Below, piece after piece: positions 27,169 through 36,274 of a stretch of 64,000 nt of DNA (position 1 is its first letter; each line of letters starts with the position of its first letter). The notes beneath the pieces were generated by a model. It searched no databases and was not told the DNA's origin. It saw nothing but the letters and a program-made list of their open reading frames with translations. Origin of the DNA: Clostridium sp. 'White wine YQ' (GTDB lineage Bacteria > Bacillota > Clostridia > Clostridiales > Clostridiaceae); NCBI RefSeq assembly GCF_028728205.1, contig NZ_JAQYUU010000001.1, forward strand, positions 2,392,500 to 2,456,499, given 5' to 3'. The position numbers were made by a program, and so were the translations under genes.

Positions 27169-27181
27169 CGGTTTAACCGTT
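27167..27181 (-). promoter_or_regulatory. Operator-like palindrome at the PTS promoter
   Basis: AACGGTTTAACCGTT is an almost perfect 15-bp palindrome that touches the upstream edge of the -35 box. The position suits an activator contacting RNA polymerase. The adjacent PRD regulator is the natural candidate, by inference. Confidence 0.5.
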
Positions 27182-27233
27182 TACTATTATTCACAGAATG
27201 ATGTGGTAAATTCCATACAATTAAGCAGTAAAA

Positions 27234-27267
27234 AAAATCACTAGGAATGTACATTCCTAGTGATTTT
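27234..27267 (-). terminator. Hairpin terminator after the PRD regulator gene
   Basis: AAAATCACTAGGAATGT/ACATTCCTAGTGATTTT is a perfect inverted repeat 15 bases downstream of the regulator stop codon. Confidence 0.88.
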
Positions 27268-27281
27268 GAAATTATACTCTC

Positions 27282-29255
27282 TTAATTTTCATAAAATATA
27301 TTCTCTAAGCATTCTCTAACTATACCCTTATCTGTATAATTTCCTAGCCTTCTAATTTCTTCTTCAGATTCAATAAGCTTATAAAAGTTTCTAAAGAATT
27401 TTATGAACTGTGTAGTATCTTTTTCTCTAGTACATACTAATAATACTATTTGAACCATATCTTCTTTCCACATAATAGGTTTTTTAAGCTTAATATATAC
27501 AACTATAGGTACATTAACATACTTAAAGTTTCCATGGGGTATTGCTACTCCATTTCCCACTTCAGTAGTGTATTTCTCTTCCCTCTCTAAAATACTTTGT
27601 AGAAATCCATCATTTATATAACTTCGATTTCTTAATTTTTCACATATATTTTTTATTAGCTCTTCCTTGCTATTATATTGTTCATTAATATATATGAAAT
27701 CCTCATTAATTACAGATTCCTTGTCTAAGATAGGAGTTTTGTTTTTTATTGAGTTTATGACAATCTCTAATTTTCTTACATCTTTTTCAGAAAGCAGAGG
27801 ACTTATAAGTACTTGGGGGATCTTCACATTTGTTGCAACTGTTGATATTATAAGGTCTACTCCATTCAAATCCATCTTTTTAATTGATAATGCTGAAATT
27901 ACATCTAACACTTGTATATCACTAAAATGTCTCTTTATTTTAAGCGCTAATAACTGCGAGGTTCCTATTCCACTCGAACACACTACTAAAACTTTTAATG
28001 GTTTTCTATTTCTTTCAATGGCTGCTGCAATATGGAGTGCTAAATATCCTATCTCTTCTCTTGAAATAATTTTCCCAAAATACTTTTTAAATATTGTATT
28101 ACTAAGCCACGCTATCCCATATGCTTCAGGATAATTTTCCTCTATATCATCTGTTATTGGATTTCTTAGGGTTAATCCGTATTTAATTCTATTTATTGTT
28201 GGACTAAGATGCATTATAAGTGCATTCTTAAATTGCTTATCCTCTTGCAAATAAATTCCTAAATAATTTTCAATAATACCTATAATTTCATTAGCAATTG
28301 TAACTGACAGATCCTCTTTTCTATTTTCCATATTTGTGACTACAGATGAATCAATTTGTTCATATCTTTTGGATCCTAATATGTGGACAGTTATATAGTA
28401 AATTTCATATTCTGGAAGTTTAACTTTAAAATATACATTTATTTTTCTTATTATACTTTTAGCTGCTTCATATTCCTTTTTGCCTTCAATTGGATTAATT
28501 AAGCCTTTGGCTATATTTGAACTTCCTTTTGTCTCTTTTCTTTTAATACTCAAGGCTATATGAATCATCAAATTTATAAAAGCCTCATCAGAGAAATCAT
28601 ACTGCAACTCTTCTTCTGCTTCTGAAAGAATTTTTTCAATTATATAATAATCTAATTGACTTATAGAATTTAATTTATTTAAAACAGTCCCATCCAATCT
28701 ACTATTAATATTTAAATTATCCTTAAATACATAATCTTTGCTTTCACGATTATTTAGTGATGACAATAACGTGATGAATGCATTTCTCCAATCTTGTTCT
28801 TTTCCTTCTATTTCTATTCCTAAATTGGGTTTCTTAATTAGCGTAAGGTCAAATGATGAAAGCCACTCTGAAACTAAAATTAAATCCTTATGAATTGTAG
28901 ACTTACTTACATATAATTCAGTAGCTAATTGCCTTATTGTTAAATTGGTATTATCTTTAAAAAGTCTATTTAATATATAATTTCTTCTCTCCTCTGATGA
29001 ATAAGGTACTATGTTTTTAATATGTTTTACTACTTCCTTTAAACTAATAATATCTAACTCATTTCCTATAATTGAAACTCCACTTCCTGGTTTTCTATCT
29101 AGTTCTAAATTATATTTATTTATTATCTCCTCAATTTTATTAAATTCATTTCTAATAGTTTTATTAGATACTTTAAGCCTGTCAGCAATCGCATTTGTTG
29201 TTAAATAATCATTTTCAGAAAGTAACATATTTATTATTTCATTTGCTCTTTCCAT
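27282..29255 (-). CDS. PRD-containing BglG/MtlR-type transcriptional activator with EIIB and EIIA domains
   Basis: 657 residues from the ATG at 29255 (RBS AAGGGTG). Order: HTH_11 (about 5-60), second HTH/Mga-like (about 90-145), PRD1 (about 175-280), PRD2 (about 290-400), EIIB-Gat-like domain with VVCSSGIGTSQLL (Cys near 421) and EIIA-2 domain with VAIPHGNF (His near 573). This is the architecture of MtlR/ManR-type activators, whose DNA binding is set by PTS phosphorylation. It is encoded directly upstream of, and in the same direction as, the fructose-type PTS operon. The palindrome at 27167 is its probable target. Terminators on both sides make it a separate transcript. Confidence 0.9.
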   Translation of the reverse strand: MERANEIINMLLSENDYLTTNAIADRLKVSNKTIRNEFNKIEEIINKYNLELDRKPGSGVSIIGNELDIISLKEVVKHIKNIVPYSSEERRNYILNRLFKDNTNLTIRQLATELYVSKSTIHKDLILVSEWLSSFDLTLIKKPNLGIEIEGKEQDWRNAFITLLSSLNNRESKDYVFKDNLNINSRLDGTVLNKLNSISQLDYYIIEKILSEAEEELQYDFSDEAFINLMIHIALSIKRKETKGSSNIAKGLINPIEGKKEYEAAKSIIRKINVYFKVKLPEYEIYYITVHILGSKRYEQIDSSVVTNMENRKEDLSVTIANEIIGIIENYLGIYLQEDKQFKNALIMHLSPTINRIKYGLTLRNPITDDIEENYPEAYGIAWLSNTIFKKYFGKIISREEIGYLALHIAAAIERNRKPLKVLVVCSSGIGTSQLLALKIKRHFSDIQVLDVISALSIKKMDLNGVDLIISTVATNVKIPQVLISPLLSEKDVRKLEIVINSIKNKTPILDKESVINEDFIYINEQYNSKEELIKNICEKLRNRSYINDGFLQSILEREEKYTTEVGNGVAIPHGNFKYVNVPIVVYIKLKKPIMWKEDMVQIVLLVCTREKDTTQFIKFFRNFYKLIESEEEIRRLGNYTDKGIVRECLENIFYEN

Positions 29256-29300
29256 AATTATCACCCTTATAATCAATTAATTAAATTTGTTTTTGGAAAA

Positions 29301-29342
29301 GAGCCGCCCCAAAAGTAGTATAATTTTCTTTTGAAACAGCTC
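29301..29342 (-). terminator. Hairpin terminator after the alpha-mannosidase
   Basis: GAGCTGTTTCAAAAG pairs with CTTTTGGGGCGGCTC (15 bp, with several G-U pairs) followed on the minus strand by TTTTCC. Confidence 0.65.
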
Positions 29343-29353
29343 CTCCCTCCACA

Positions 29354-32300
29354 TTATTTTCCTAAAATTGTCTTTGCAATTATAGCTATATCTTGAATGT
29401 CAATTGCTCCATCATAATTTAAATCATACTTTTCATTTTCACCTGTTACAGGTTGACCAAATCTTCTAGCTACTCTTGTCAAGTCATCTATCATAATCTT
29501 ACCATCATTATTAGTATCTGCACTACGCATAGTATTAAGTGAAGTTTTTACATCTTCAGTAGAAGTGAAAATCTTACCGTTAACATCAGTGTAATTTGCT
29601 TCCTTATTCAAAACAAATTCCATATTTTTATCTGTCTTTTTAACTTTAAAAGTAAATGTTACCAAGTCTGTCTTTTCACTTATTCCTGGATTATTTCCTA
29701 CAATAGTACCTAATACTCTAACTCCATTTGAAATTACATTGTAATCACTAAATCCAAACTTTTCATTTACTGAAACTTTAGTTAACTCAAATAGCTCTTT
29801 ATTGTATGAAAGTGTAAAATCAAATCCTGCTAAGTCTTTTGCTTTATCCGCTGAAACCTTAAATTCTACTTCATCACCTGCATTAACAACTTTTTTATTT
29901 GGTGTAAGTGATGTCACTACAGGTTCCATTGCACTTTCAGTAACCTTTATAGTAATTGTATTAGATTCTACAACTTTTCCATTTAAGGTAACTGATGCTT
30001 TAACTGTAGTTTCTCCTGCCTTTAATGCAGTAACAACTCCATCCTTAACACTTAAAATTTGTGAATCTCCAACTGTATACTGAACATTAAGTTTACTATT
30101 ATCAGCTTCACTTTCGTCACTTAAAGTTGCCTTTATCTTAAGATTTGTTGTTTTTCCAGTTTCAAGAGCCAATGCCTCTGCACTTAATTCAACCTTATTC
30201 AATGATATTTCATTTACAAAATTAATTTTATAGACTTTCTCAGTTCCATCTTCTGCTTTAACCTTAATTGCTGCTGTTCCTGGAACCTTTTCTGCTTGAG
30301 TTAAATCTACAGTTGCCTTTGAATCTTCTGCAATTCCTGAAACTTTTGGTGCATTAACTTCATTCCATGGAAGTATAACGTTATATTCATAAGTTTCTTT
30401 GTTGAAATTATCTAAGTCCTGATCTCCGATCTTTATTCCACTTAAGTAAGCATTATCTGACTTAGGAGCGTCAGCTTCTAAACCTGTTAATGTCATAGCA
30501 AATATCTTAATTCCATCATTATTAGGTAATGTTATGCTCTTAAGTTTCTTTGATTGATCTACACTTATACTATTCATATATATATTTGTTGCAGGACCAG
30601 TATAACCAGAAGAATTCTGAATTCTTTGTTCACTATATAGTACTGAAACTTCACCACTACTTGTTGCTGCACTCCTGCACCAATCACTAACAACAAATTG
30701 TCTATTATCGGTAGTTCCGTCATCATAAGTTACTACTACATTTGCAGTTTGTGGATTACTCTTATTTGATGCCGCTAAGAAGTATATCTTATTAGCATTA
30801 GCTGAAGGTAATGTAATTTCTTGCCCAAGCGATTTAATTACATTTTTATCTCCGTCTTTCTTTGATCCTAATTTAAATAGCAAGTTTTCATAAGTTATTG
30901 ATTCTGGAATAGTAGCTCCATCATATGCCCATCCTTGTCCATCAAAGCTGCCATCTGTTTTATTTTCTATTGTCGCTATTCCATCTAAGTTAAATGAATT
31001 GCTTAAATCTACAGTTGTTATTACTGGCTTTCTAACAGTATAACTAACTTCTTCTGAAGGCTTACCTTGACCCATAATATTAACTGGCGTTACTCTAAAG
31101 TAGTAGGTCGATCCAATTGTTAATCCACTTAATGAAATAGTATTGGTTTTGATATTTTCAATCTTATTAGTATACTTTCCTTTTTCAGTACCATATTCCA
31201 ATATATAGCTATCCGCTTTATCTACTTCATTAAAGTTTACTATAACTGAAGTATTTTCCTGTTTCACATCCTTAATAGATGGCGCTTCTTCTGGAACTGA
31301 TGCAACGAAATCCTTATCGTCTCCTAGTACCTTTATCTCATATAATCTTACTGCAGCATTTCCATCTACTGTAGGCTTAGTTACATTTATCTTAATATAT
31401 CTTCCTTTAGCAGGTGTTGTAAATTGATGTTCTGTAATATTTTTAGTATTATTTGATACATTGTCTACTTCGGTTAAATTGTTCAAGTCATTTCCAACTA
31501 ATACAGTGTAGTCACTAGTATTCCAAGTAGCTGATTCTCCTCCTGCACCTGCATGGAAAAGTTTTAATCCATCAATTGTACGCTCTTGTTTTAAATCAAT
31601 AGTTATCCAGTGTGGCTCAATCTTACCTGTATTTATACACCACTTAGTAGTAAGATCTCCATCTACTGCTTTTTGTGGACTCTCACTCTCATTCATGGAT
31701 CCATCAGCTGTTGCAGTCGCTCCTAATGCTATATTTCCACATGCATAATGACTTGCTTTTTCTGAAGCTTCTCCAGTATTTCCTTCAAAATCCACTGCCT
31801 TAATTATATAAGTGTACTTACCTAATTGTTCAACATTTTCATCTCTATAACTAGTATTTTCAGATACTCCAACTAAAGTCAAATCTGATAAGTCTTCTTT
31901 TGATGCTCTATATATCATATAGTTAGCTACACCAACATTATCACTTGCAGCATCCCAAGATAAATCTAAATATGGAGAATAATATTCTTTTGGACCAGTA
32001 ACTTTAAGATTTTGAACCTTTGATGGTGCCTCTGTATCAGAATTTGCAAGTATATCTCCATCAACAAAGCTCATTGCAGCTATCTTAATTCCTTGTGAAT
32101 CTGGCAATTGTATATCTTTTATTTCTTTATTTCCATCTAATGCCACCTTGTAAACAAAAAGATTATTGTCTATATCATAAGTGTTACCAGTAGGAATATG
32201 AGTATGCGTTAAGTTTATAGCAATATTATCTCTAACATATGTCTTTTGATCATTTCCTATGGTTGCTTGCCAATCAGTAAAACTCAAATCTTTACTAGTT

Positions 32301-35173
32301 GATGTGCCATCTTTATAATTTACCTTAAACTCACCATCATTTCTTCCACCTGCAGATGCACCTAAAAGATATAGGAAGCCATGTTTTTCTCCTTGAGGTA
32401 CTTGAACACTTTGTCCTTTTGCTTGAATGAAGTTCTTAGCTCCATCATCTTTTGAACCAATATTAAAGCTAATGTCTTCACTTACAACCTTATCTGGCAT
32501 TAACTCTGCTGAGAAGGTTTCTCCCTTACCATTAAAGTCACCATCTTTTCTATTTGTATCATAAGATATTGCATCTATATTAAAGTCCTTACTCAAATCT
32601 AATGGTTTTGCTACTGGCTTATGATCTTTAAATATTGAAGAATTATTAAACTTCACCTTAAATGTCTTTATCTCGTACTTTCCTAGGGTTGTTGAAAGTG
32701 TATTACCATTTATTCCTGGTACTGGAGCCCCATCTAAATTATCTTCAATTAAATTTGTCTCTACAGCACTTTCAATTCCTGCTGGAAGATTTATTTTAAC
32801 ATTTGTAGATGCTTCACCCTTTGATTCATATAGTCTTATGATATAATCATCAGACTTTTCAGCTTTCTTTAATACAGTTAATATAACGTTGTCTTTATCA
32901 ACCTTACCAAATGATTGAGTTTTAGCTAAATCTCCTGCATGACTATCAACTTCTTGAGAAATTATTGGATAATTAAATTCATACCCCTTTTTAACGGTAT
33001 TAGCTGCTTTCCAATCATCTGCATGTGGATATATAGAATAGTTGATTACTTGATGTCCTCTATCCTCTACCCCACCTCTATCATTTGCAGCTTTTAATAA
33101 TGTTAAACGCATAACATTTCCAAAGGTATTCCATCCATATTTACTATCATTTAATATTGATACACCATATCCATCCTTTGATATATCTGCCCATTTATGC
33201 CCTGAAACTTCAAATTTTGAACTACTCTTATCTGTACTTCTATCTATTGACGAATATGCTATTTCATAAGTTGCTTTCTCTGGATTTGCTATATTCATTG
33301 GGAATGCAACTTTTAATAATTTTTGATATTCATTCCAATCAACATTCATTCCTACATCTACTCTATTAGTGTCAGAGTAAAGAGATATGTCTTGTACAAA
33401 TGTAGAACTTGACCATTTCTTGGTAACTCTGAAAGTAGCTTTATTCGGTCCATCATTAACTAGATCAATAGATACAAGGTCATTTATAACATATGGAGTA
33501 CTTCTCATGTCATCTCCATCGACATCCCAAGCATCCCATTCTCTTGGAGTATCTTCTAGAACATGTAGTTCATTCCCTTGTTTCCCTGATTCAAATACTT
33601 CTCTTCCATTAACCTTATCGTAAAGACTAGAAATATTTCCTGTTTTTGTATCTAATTTTAGTTTAAAGAATTGATTTTCTATTGTTTTATTGGTATTATC
33701 TACAGTAATAGTACTATTTTTAGCTGTAGAAGTTTTTTCTACTGCTCTATAAACAGTATATCCCATTGCAGGTACTTTTGCTTTATAGGAAACAGTAACT
33801 TTTGCACCGTTTTTGTTTACTATTTGGCTTGGTACCTCTTTTCCATTTTCATCTAAAATAGTTATATCTTTATCAGTAGCTGAAAGTATAACAACTGATT
33901 CAACAGTCTCTTCTCTATCCCAAGAAAGTGGATTGTATAATACCAATGCTTTTCCTTCTCCATCAGTATTTACTCTACTTGCTATTCCATTCATAGCATT
34001 TTTCATTGTTCCACCTAATTGGTTTAATGCTATTTCTGCATCATTAAAAGCATCATTATATACAGCAGTTATTGCTGATCCTGGTAAAACATCATGGAAT
34101 TGATTTAAATTTGTTTTATCCCAAGCTTTATCAATCTTACCTTGAGGATAGCTTTCTGATCCTAACAAAGTTGCAATAGAACTAAGTTTTTCTGATTCTT
34201 CTGCCTTTATCTCGCTTTCACGATTATATTTTTTCATATATGCTGCAGAAGTTAAGGTTCCTCTATGCTTTTCTAAATAAAGCTCATCGTCTACTGTTGG
34301 TAAAGAATCAGCCTTAGCTTCAATTTTACTAAAAGAATTCAAAGCTGTATCAAAAACAACATTTGGTGCATCAGCCTTACTATTTATATTTTTGAAGTTG
34401 GTTAAATCAGTATTATTAGGTCCTCCACCATGGTCTCCTGATCCATATAATAGTATACTATCTGAAAGTCCCTTTGAACTTGGATAATTCATAGTACTTG
34501 ATACATTCGATTGAGTTATAGCGCTCCCACTAAATGAATAATCAAAAGTTGGCTTATAGGTAAGAACTTCACTTCCATCTGGAGCTTTCCAATTGAAGGA
34601 TTCATATGGGAATTTATTAGTGTCATTCCAATTTAATTTTGTTGTTATAAAGTAATCCATTCCACTTTTCTTAAGTATCTGAGGCATATTATAATTAAAG
34701 CCAAATACGTCTGGAACCCATCCAACTTTTGCAGTTTGTCCATAGTTGTCTCTGAAATATTGCTGAGCATATAAAGATTGTCTAACTAAAGATTCCCCAC
34801 TTGTGGTATTCAAATCCGGTTCAATGACTTGTCCCCCTACAACTTCCCAATTTCCTGACTTCACTTTTTCCTTTATTCTCTTTGATAACTCTGGGTAATA
34901 TTCATCTGCCCATTGATAAAATTTAGAAGAAGATTGAGTGAATTTATAATCTGGATTAGCATCCATTAAATCAAGTGCTCTTTTAAAGGTTGTATTAACT
35001 TCTCTTATAGTTTCTTCGTATCTCCAGTTCCATGCAGCATCTATATGCGAATTCCCTAGTGCATGAACTGTTTGACTTTTATCATATGCAAAGACACTTG
35101 TTGCCGGTAAAGCTGTTACTATCATAGAAGCCATTGTAACAATTCCAACGAGCTTTTTAGATAACCTGTTCAT
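29354..35173 (-). CDS. Secreted multimodular GH38 alpha-mannosidase with cohesin-like and dockerin modules
   Basis: 1939 residues. Signal peptide 1-29. GH38 catalytic, middle and C-terminal domains span about 30-850; zinc-site residues sit in GNSHIDAAWNW (His43, Asp45), and WVPDVFGFN holds the probable nucleophile Asp. Next come a beta-sandwich starting FNIDAISYD, an Fn3 domain (~1060-1150), an F5/8 type C CBM32-like domain (~1150-1285), another Fn3, a second copy of the beta-sandwich (FNLDGIATI), a cadherin-like domain (AYLSGIKIGD), a Big-type Ig domain and a cohesin-like domain (~1760-1880). A C-terminal dockerin has two calcium loops, DTNNDGKIMIDD and DLNYDGAIDIQD. It would remove alpha-mannose from host glycans at the cell surface. 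It follows the LPXTG cohesin gene by 15 bases. Confidence 0.92.
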   Translation of the reverse strand: MNRLSKKLVGIVTMASMIVTALPATSVFAYDKSQTVHALGNSHIDAAWNWRYEETIREVNTTFKRALDLMDANPDYKFTQSSSKFYQWADEYYPELSKRIKEKVKSGNWEVVGGQVIEPDLNTTSGESLVRQSLYAQQYFRDNYGQTAKVGWVPDVFGFNYNMPQILKKSGMDYFITTKLNWNDTNKFPYESFNWKAPDGSEVLTYKPTFDYSFSGSAITQSNVSSTMNYPSSKGLSDSILLYGSGDHGGGPNNTDLTNFKNINSKADAPNVVFDTALNSFSKIEAKADSLPTVDDELYLEKHRGTLTSAAYMKKYNRESEIKAEESEKLSSIATLLGSESYPQGKIDKAWDKTNLNQFHDVLPGSAITAVYNDAFNDAEIALNQLGGTMKNAMNGIASRVNTDGEGKALVLYNPLSWDREETVESVVILSATDKDITILDENGKEVPSQIVNKNGAKVTVSYKAKVPAMGYTVYRAVEKTSTAKNSTITVDNTNKTIENQFFKLKLDTKTGNISSLYDKVNGREVFESGKQGNELHVLEDTPREWDAWDVDGDDMRSTPYVINDLVSIDLVNDGPNKATFRVTKKWSSSTFVQDISLYSDTNRVDVGMNVDWNEYQKLLKVAFPMNIANPEKATYEIAYSSIDRSTDKSSSKFEVSGHKWADISKDGYGVSILNDSKYGWNTFGNVMRLTLLKAANDRGGVEDRGHQVINYSIYPHADDWKAANTVKKGYEFNYPIISQEVDSHAGDLAKTQSFGKVDKDNVILTVLKKAEKSDDYIIRLYESKGEASTNVKINLPAGIESAVETNLIEDNLDGAPVPGINGNTLSTTLGKYEIKTFKVKFNNSSIFKDHKPVAKPLDLSKDFNIDAISYDTNRKDGDFNGKGETFSAELMPDKVVSEDISFNIGSKDDGAKNFIQAKGQSVQVPQGEKHGFLYLLGASAGGRNDGEFKVNYKDGTSTSKDLSFTDWQATIGNDQKTYVRDNIAINLTHTHIPTGNTYDIDNNLFVYKVALDGNKEIKDIQLPDSQGIKIAAMSFVDGDILANSDTEAPSKVQNLKVTGPKEYYSPYLDLSWDAASDNVGVANYMIYRASKEDLSDLTLVGVSENTSYRDENVEQLGKYTYIIKAVDFEGNTGEASEKASHYACGNIALGATATADGSMNESESPQKAVDGDLTTKWCINTGKIEPHWITIDLKQERTIDGLKLFHAGAGGESATWNTSDYTVLVGNDLNNLTEVDNVSNNTKNITEHQFTTPAKGRYIKINVTKPTVDGNAAVRLYEIKVLGDDKDFVASVPEEAPSIKDVKQENTSVIVNFNEVDKADSYILEYGTEKGKYTNKIENIKTNTISLSGLTIGSTYYFRVTPVNIMGQGKPSEEVSYTVRKPVITTVDLSNSFNLDGIATIENKTDGSFDGQGWAYDGATIPESITYENLLFKLGSKKDGDKNVIKSLGQEITLPSANANKIYFLAASNKSNPQTANVVVTYDDGTTDNRQFVVSDWCRSAATSSGEVSVLYSEQRIQNSSGYTGPATNIYMNSISVDQSKKLKSITLPNNDGIKIFAMTLTGLEADAPKSDNAYLSGIKIGDQDLDNFNKETYEYNVILPWNEVNAPKVSGIAEDSKATVDLTQAEKVPGTAAIKVKAEDGTEKVYKINFVNEISLNKVELSAEALALETGKTTNLKIKATLSDESEADNSKLNVQYTVGDSQILSVKDGVVTALKAGETTVKASVTLNGKVVESNTITIKVTESAMEPVVTSLTPNKKVVNAGDEVEFKVSADKAKDLAGFDFTLSYNKELFELTKVSVNEKFGFSDYNVISNGVRVLGTIVGNNPGISEKTDLVTFTFKVKKTDKNMEFVLNKEANYTDVNGKIFTSTEDVKTSLNTMRSADTNNDGKIMIDDLTRVARRFGQPVTGENEKYDLNYDGAIDIQDIAIIAKTILGK

Positions 35174-35188
35174 GTTTCTCCCCCTTCA

Positions 35189-36109
35189 TTAATTGTGTTT
35201 CTTTATAATAACGCCTAAAACTATCATGCCCAATCCTATTACTGGAAAATAATTATATTTTCCTGTCTGTGGTAGTTTACCTATATTTGTATTCCCACCT
35301 GGTTCCTGTTCACCTGGTTGATCATTAGATCCATTTCCTCCATTACTACCGTTATTACCACCACTACCATTATTATTTGAATTATCTTTATATACCTCCA
35401 CACTACATGTAGCTGTCTTATTGCCATCCTCAGTTGTTACTGTTATTAAGGCTTTGCCCTCATCTATTCCTTTTATACATCCATCCTTAACTTCAACTAT
35501 GCTGCCATTACTTGATGTCCATCTAACATTTTTATTTGAAGCATTTTTAGGTAAAATGGTTTGGACTAATTTATACTCTTCTCCTACCTTTAACCTGTAT
35601 TTATTAGTGTTTAATGTTATACTTTCAACATTCACTACTTGTGGCTTCTCTATAACATTTATACTTAATGAGTTTGCTTTAATTCCTTCTGCTTTCTCTT
35701 CCTTACTATTTACAAATATTGTGGATGGTAAGGTTATTTTTGTATCTCCAGTTTTTAAAGCCTTAAACTCAAACTCACCTATTTTTACTTCTCCATTTAC
35801 TCCTTTATCTTTTCCAAGGATAGAGAGAAGATATCTGTCTGTTCCATTATCTGTTTTTCTTCCCATTTCACTAAACACATCAAACTTAGCACTAATTAGT
35901 TGCAAATCCTCTACGTTATAGTTCATAGATAAATCTACACTATATAGATCATTTGCATTAGATGTTTTTACTATAACCTTAACTGTATCACCTTTTTGGT
36001 ACTCTTTAGAATCAGTTGTAATCTGAATTGTATTCTCTTCAGCATATGTTATTGTTCTAAAAGTAAATAACATTAGAAAAGTACACAAAATAGTTATGAC
36101 CTTCTTCAC
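35189..36109 (-). CDS. Sortase-anchored cohesin protein
   Basis: 306 residues: signal peptide (1-23), cohesin-like domain (about 27-150, starting IQITTDSKEYQKGDTVKV and including DLYSVDLSMNYN), Big_2 Ig-like domain (about 155-240), Gly/Asn-rich spacer, then LPQTG, a hydrophobic segment and a KKHN tail. The LPXTG signal implies covalent attachment to peptidoglycan. The cohesin could dock the dockerin of the mannosidase encoded directly downstream. A transcript from the upstream promoter must pass through a repeat element (36163-36263) that contains a terminator-like hairpin on this strand. Confidence 0.87.
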   Translation of the reverse strand: MKKVITILCTFLMLFTFRTITYAEENTIQITTDSKEYQKGDTVKVIVKTSNANDLYSVDLSMNYNVEDLQLISAKFDVFSEMGRKTDNGTDRYLLSILGKDKGVNGEVKIGEFEFKALKTGDTKITLPSTIFVNSKEEKAEGIKANSLSINVIEKPQVVNVESITLNTNKYRLKVGEEYKLVQTILPKNASNKNVRWTSSNGSIVEVKDGCIKGIDEGKALITVTTEDGNKTATCSVEVYKDNSNNNGSGGNNGSNGGNGSNDQPGEQEPGGNTNIGKLPQTGKYNYFPVIGLGMIVLGVIIKKHN

Positions 36110-36162
36110 TTAAACTCCCCCGTTTCATGAGATTTATCCTTTCTTTGCCTTATCACCTCCTT

Positions 36163-36263
36163 AAAAAAATCGTCAAGGCGATTATTAGCCGTCGATTTTT
36201 TTATCGCATCGGCCTTTCCAAACGCATGTGAGGAAAATTTGGCAGGCGACTAATTCTATTTTT
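36163..36263 (-). repeat. Structured ~100-bp repeat, copy 1
   Basis: Shares nearly the whole sequence with the copies at 61029 and 63797: AATCGTCAAGGCGATTAT, GCCGTCGATTTTTTT, CCTTTCCAAACGCATGTGAGG and TTTGGCAGGCGACTAATTC in the same order. On the minus strand it folds as one long hairpin (TCGCC-TGCC-TTTCC type arms) followed by AAAAATCG...CGATTTTT with a T run, i.e. a terminator. It lies between the pseudo-peptidase stop and the LPXTG cohesin start. Confidence 0.9.
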
Positions 36264-36274
36264 GCATCCCCCCT

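Noticed and set aside
29802..34103. Plus-strand open frames of 60-96 codons inside the mannosidase gene
   Set aside because: They are antisense to a 1939-codon reading frame with many recognisable domains, lack RBSs and have low-complexity hydrophobic composition typical of shadows in AT-rich genes.
36163..36263. The ~100-bp repeat as a tRNA or as a known riboswitch aptamer
   Set aside because: No cloverleaf or T-loop GTTCRA pattern and no match to aptamer cores I know (B12, lysine, SAM, TPP, c-di-GMP).
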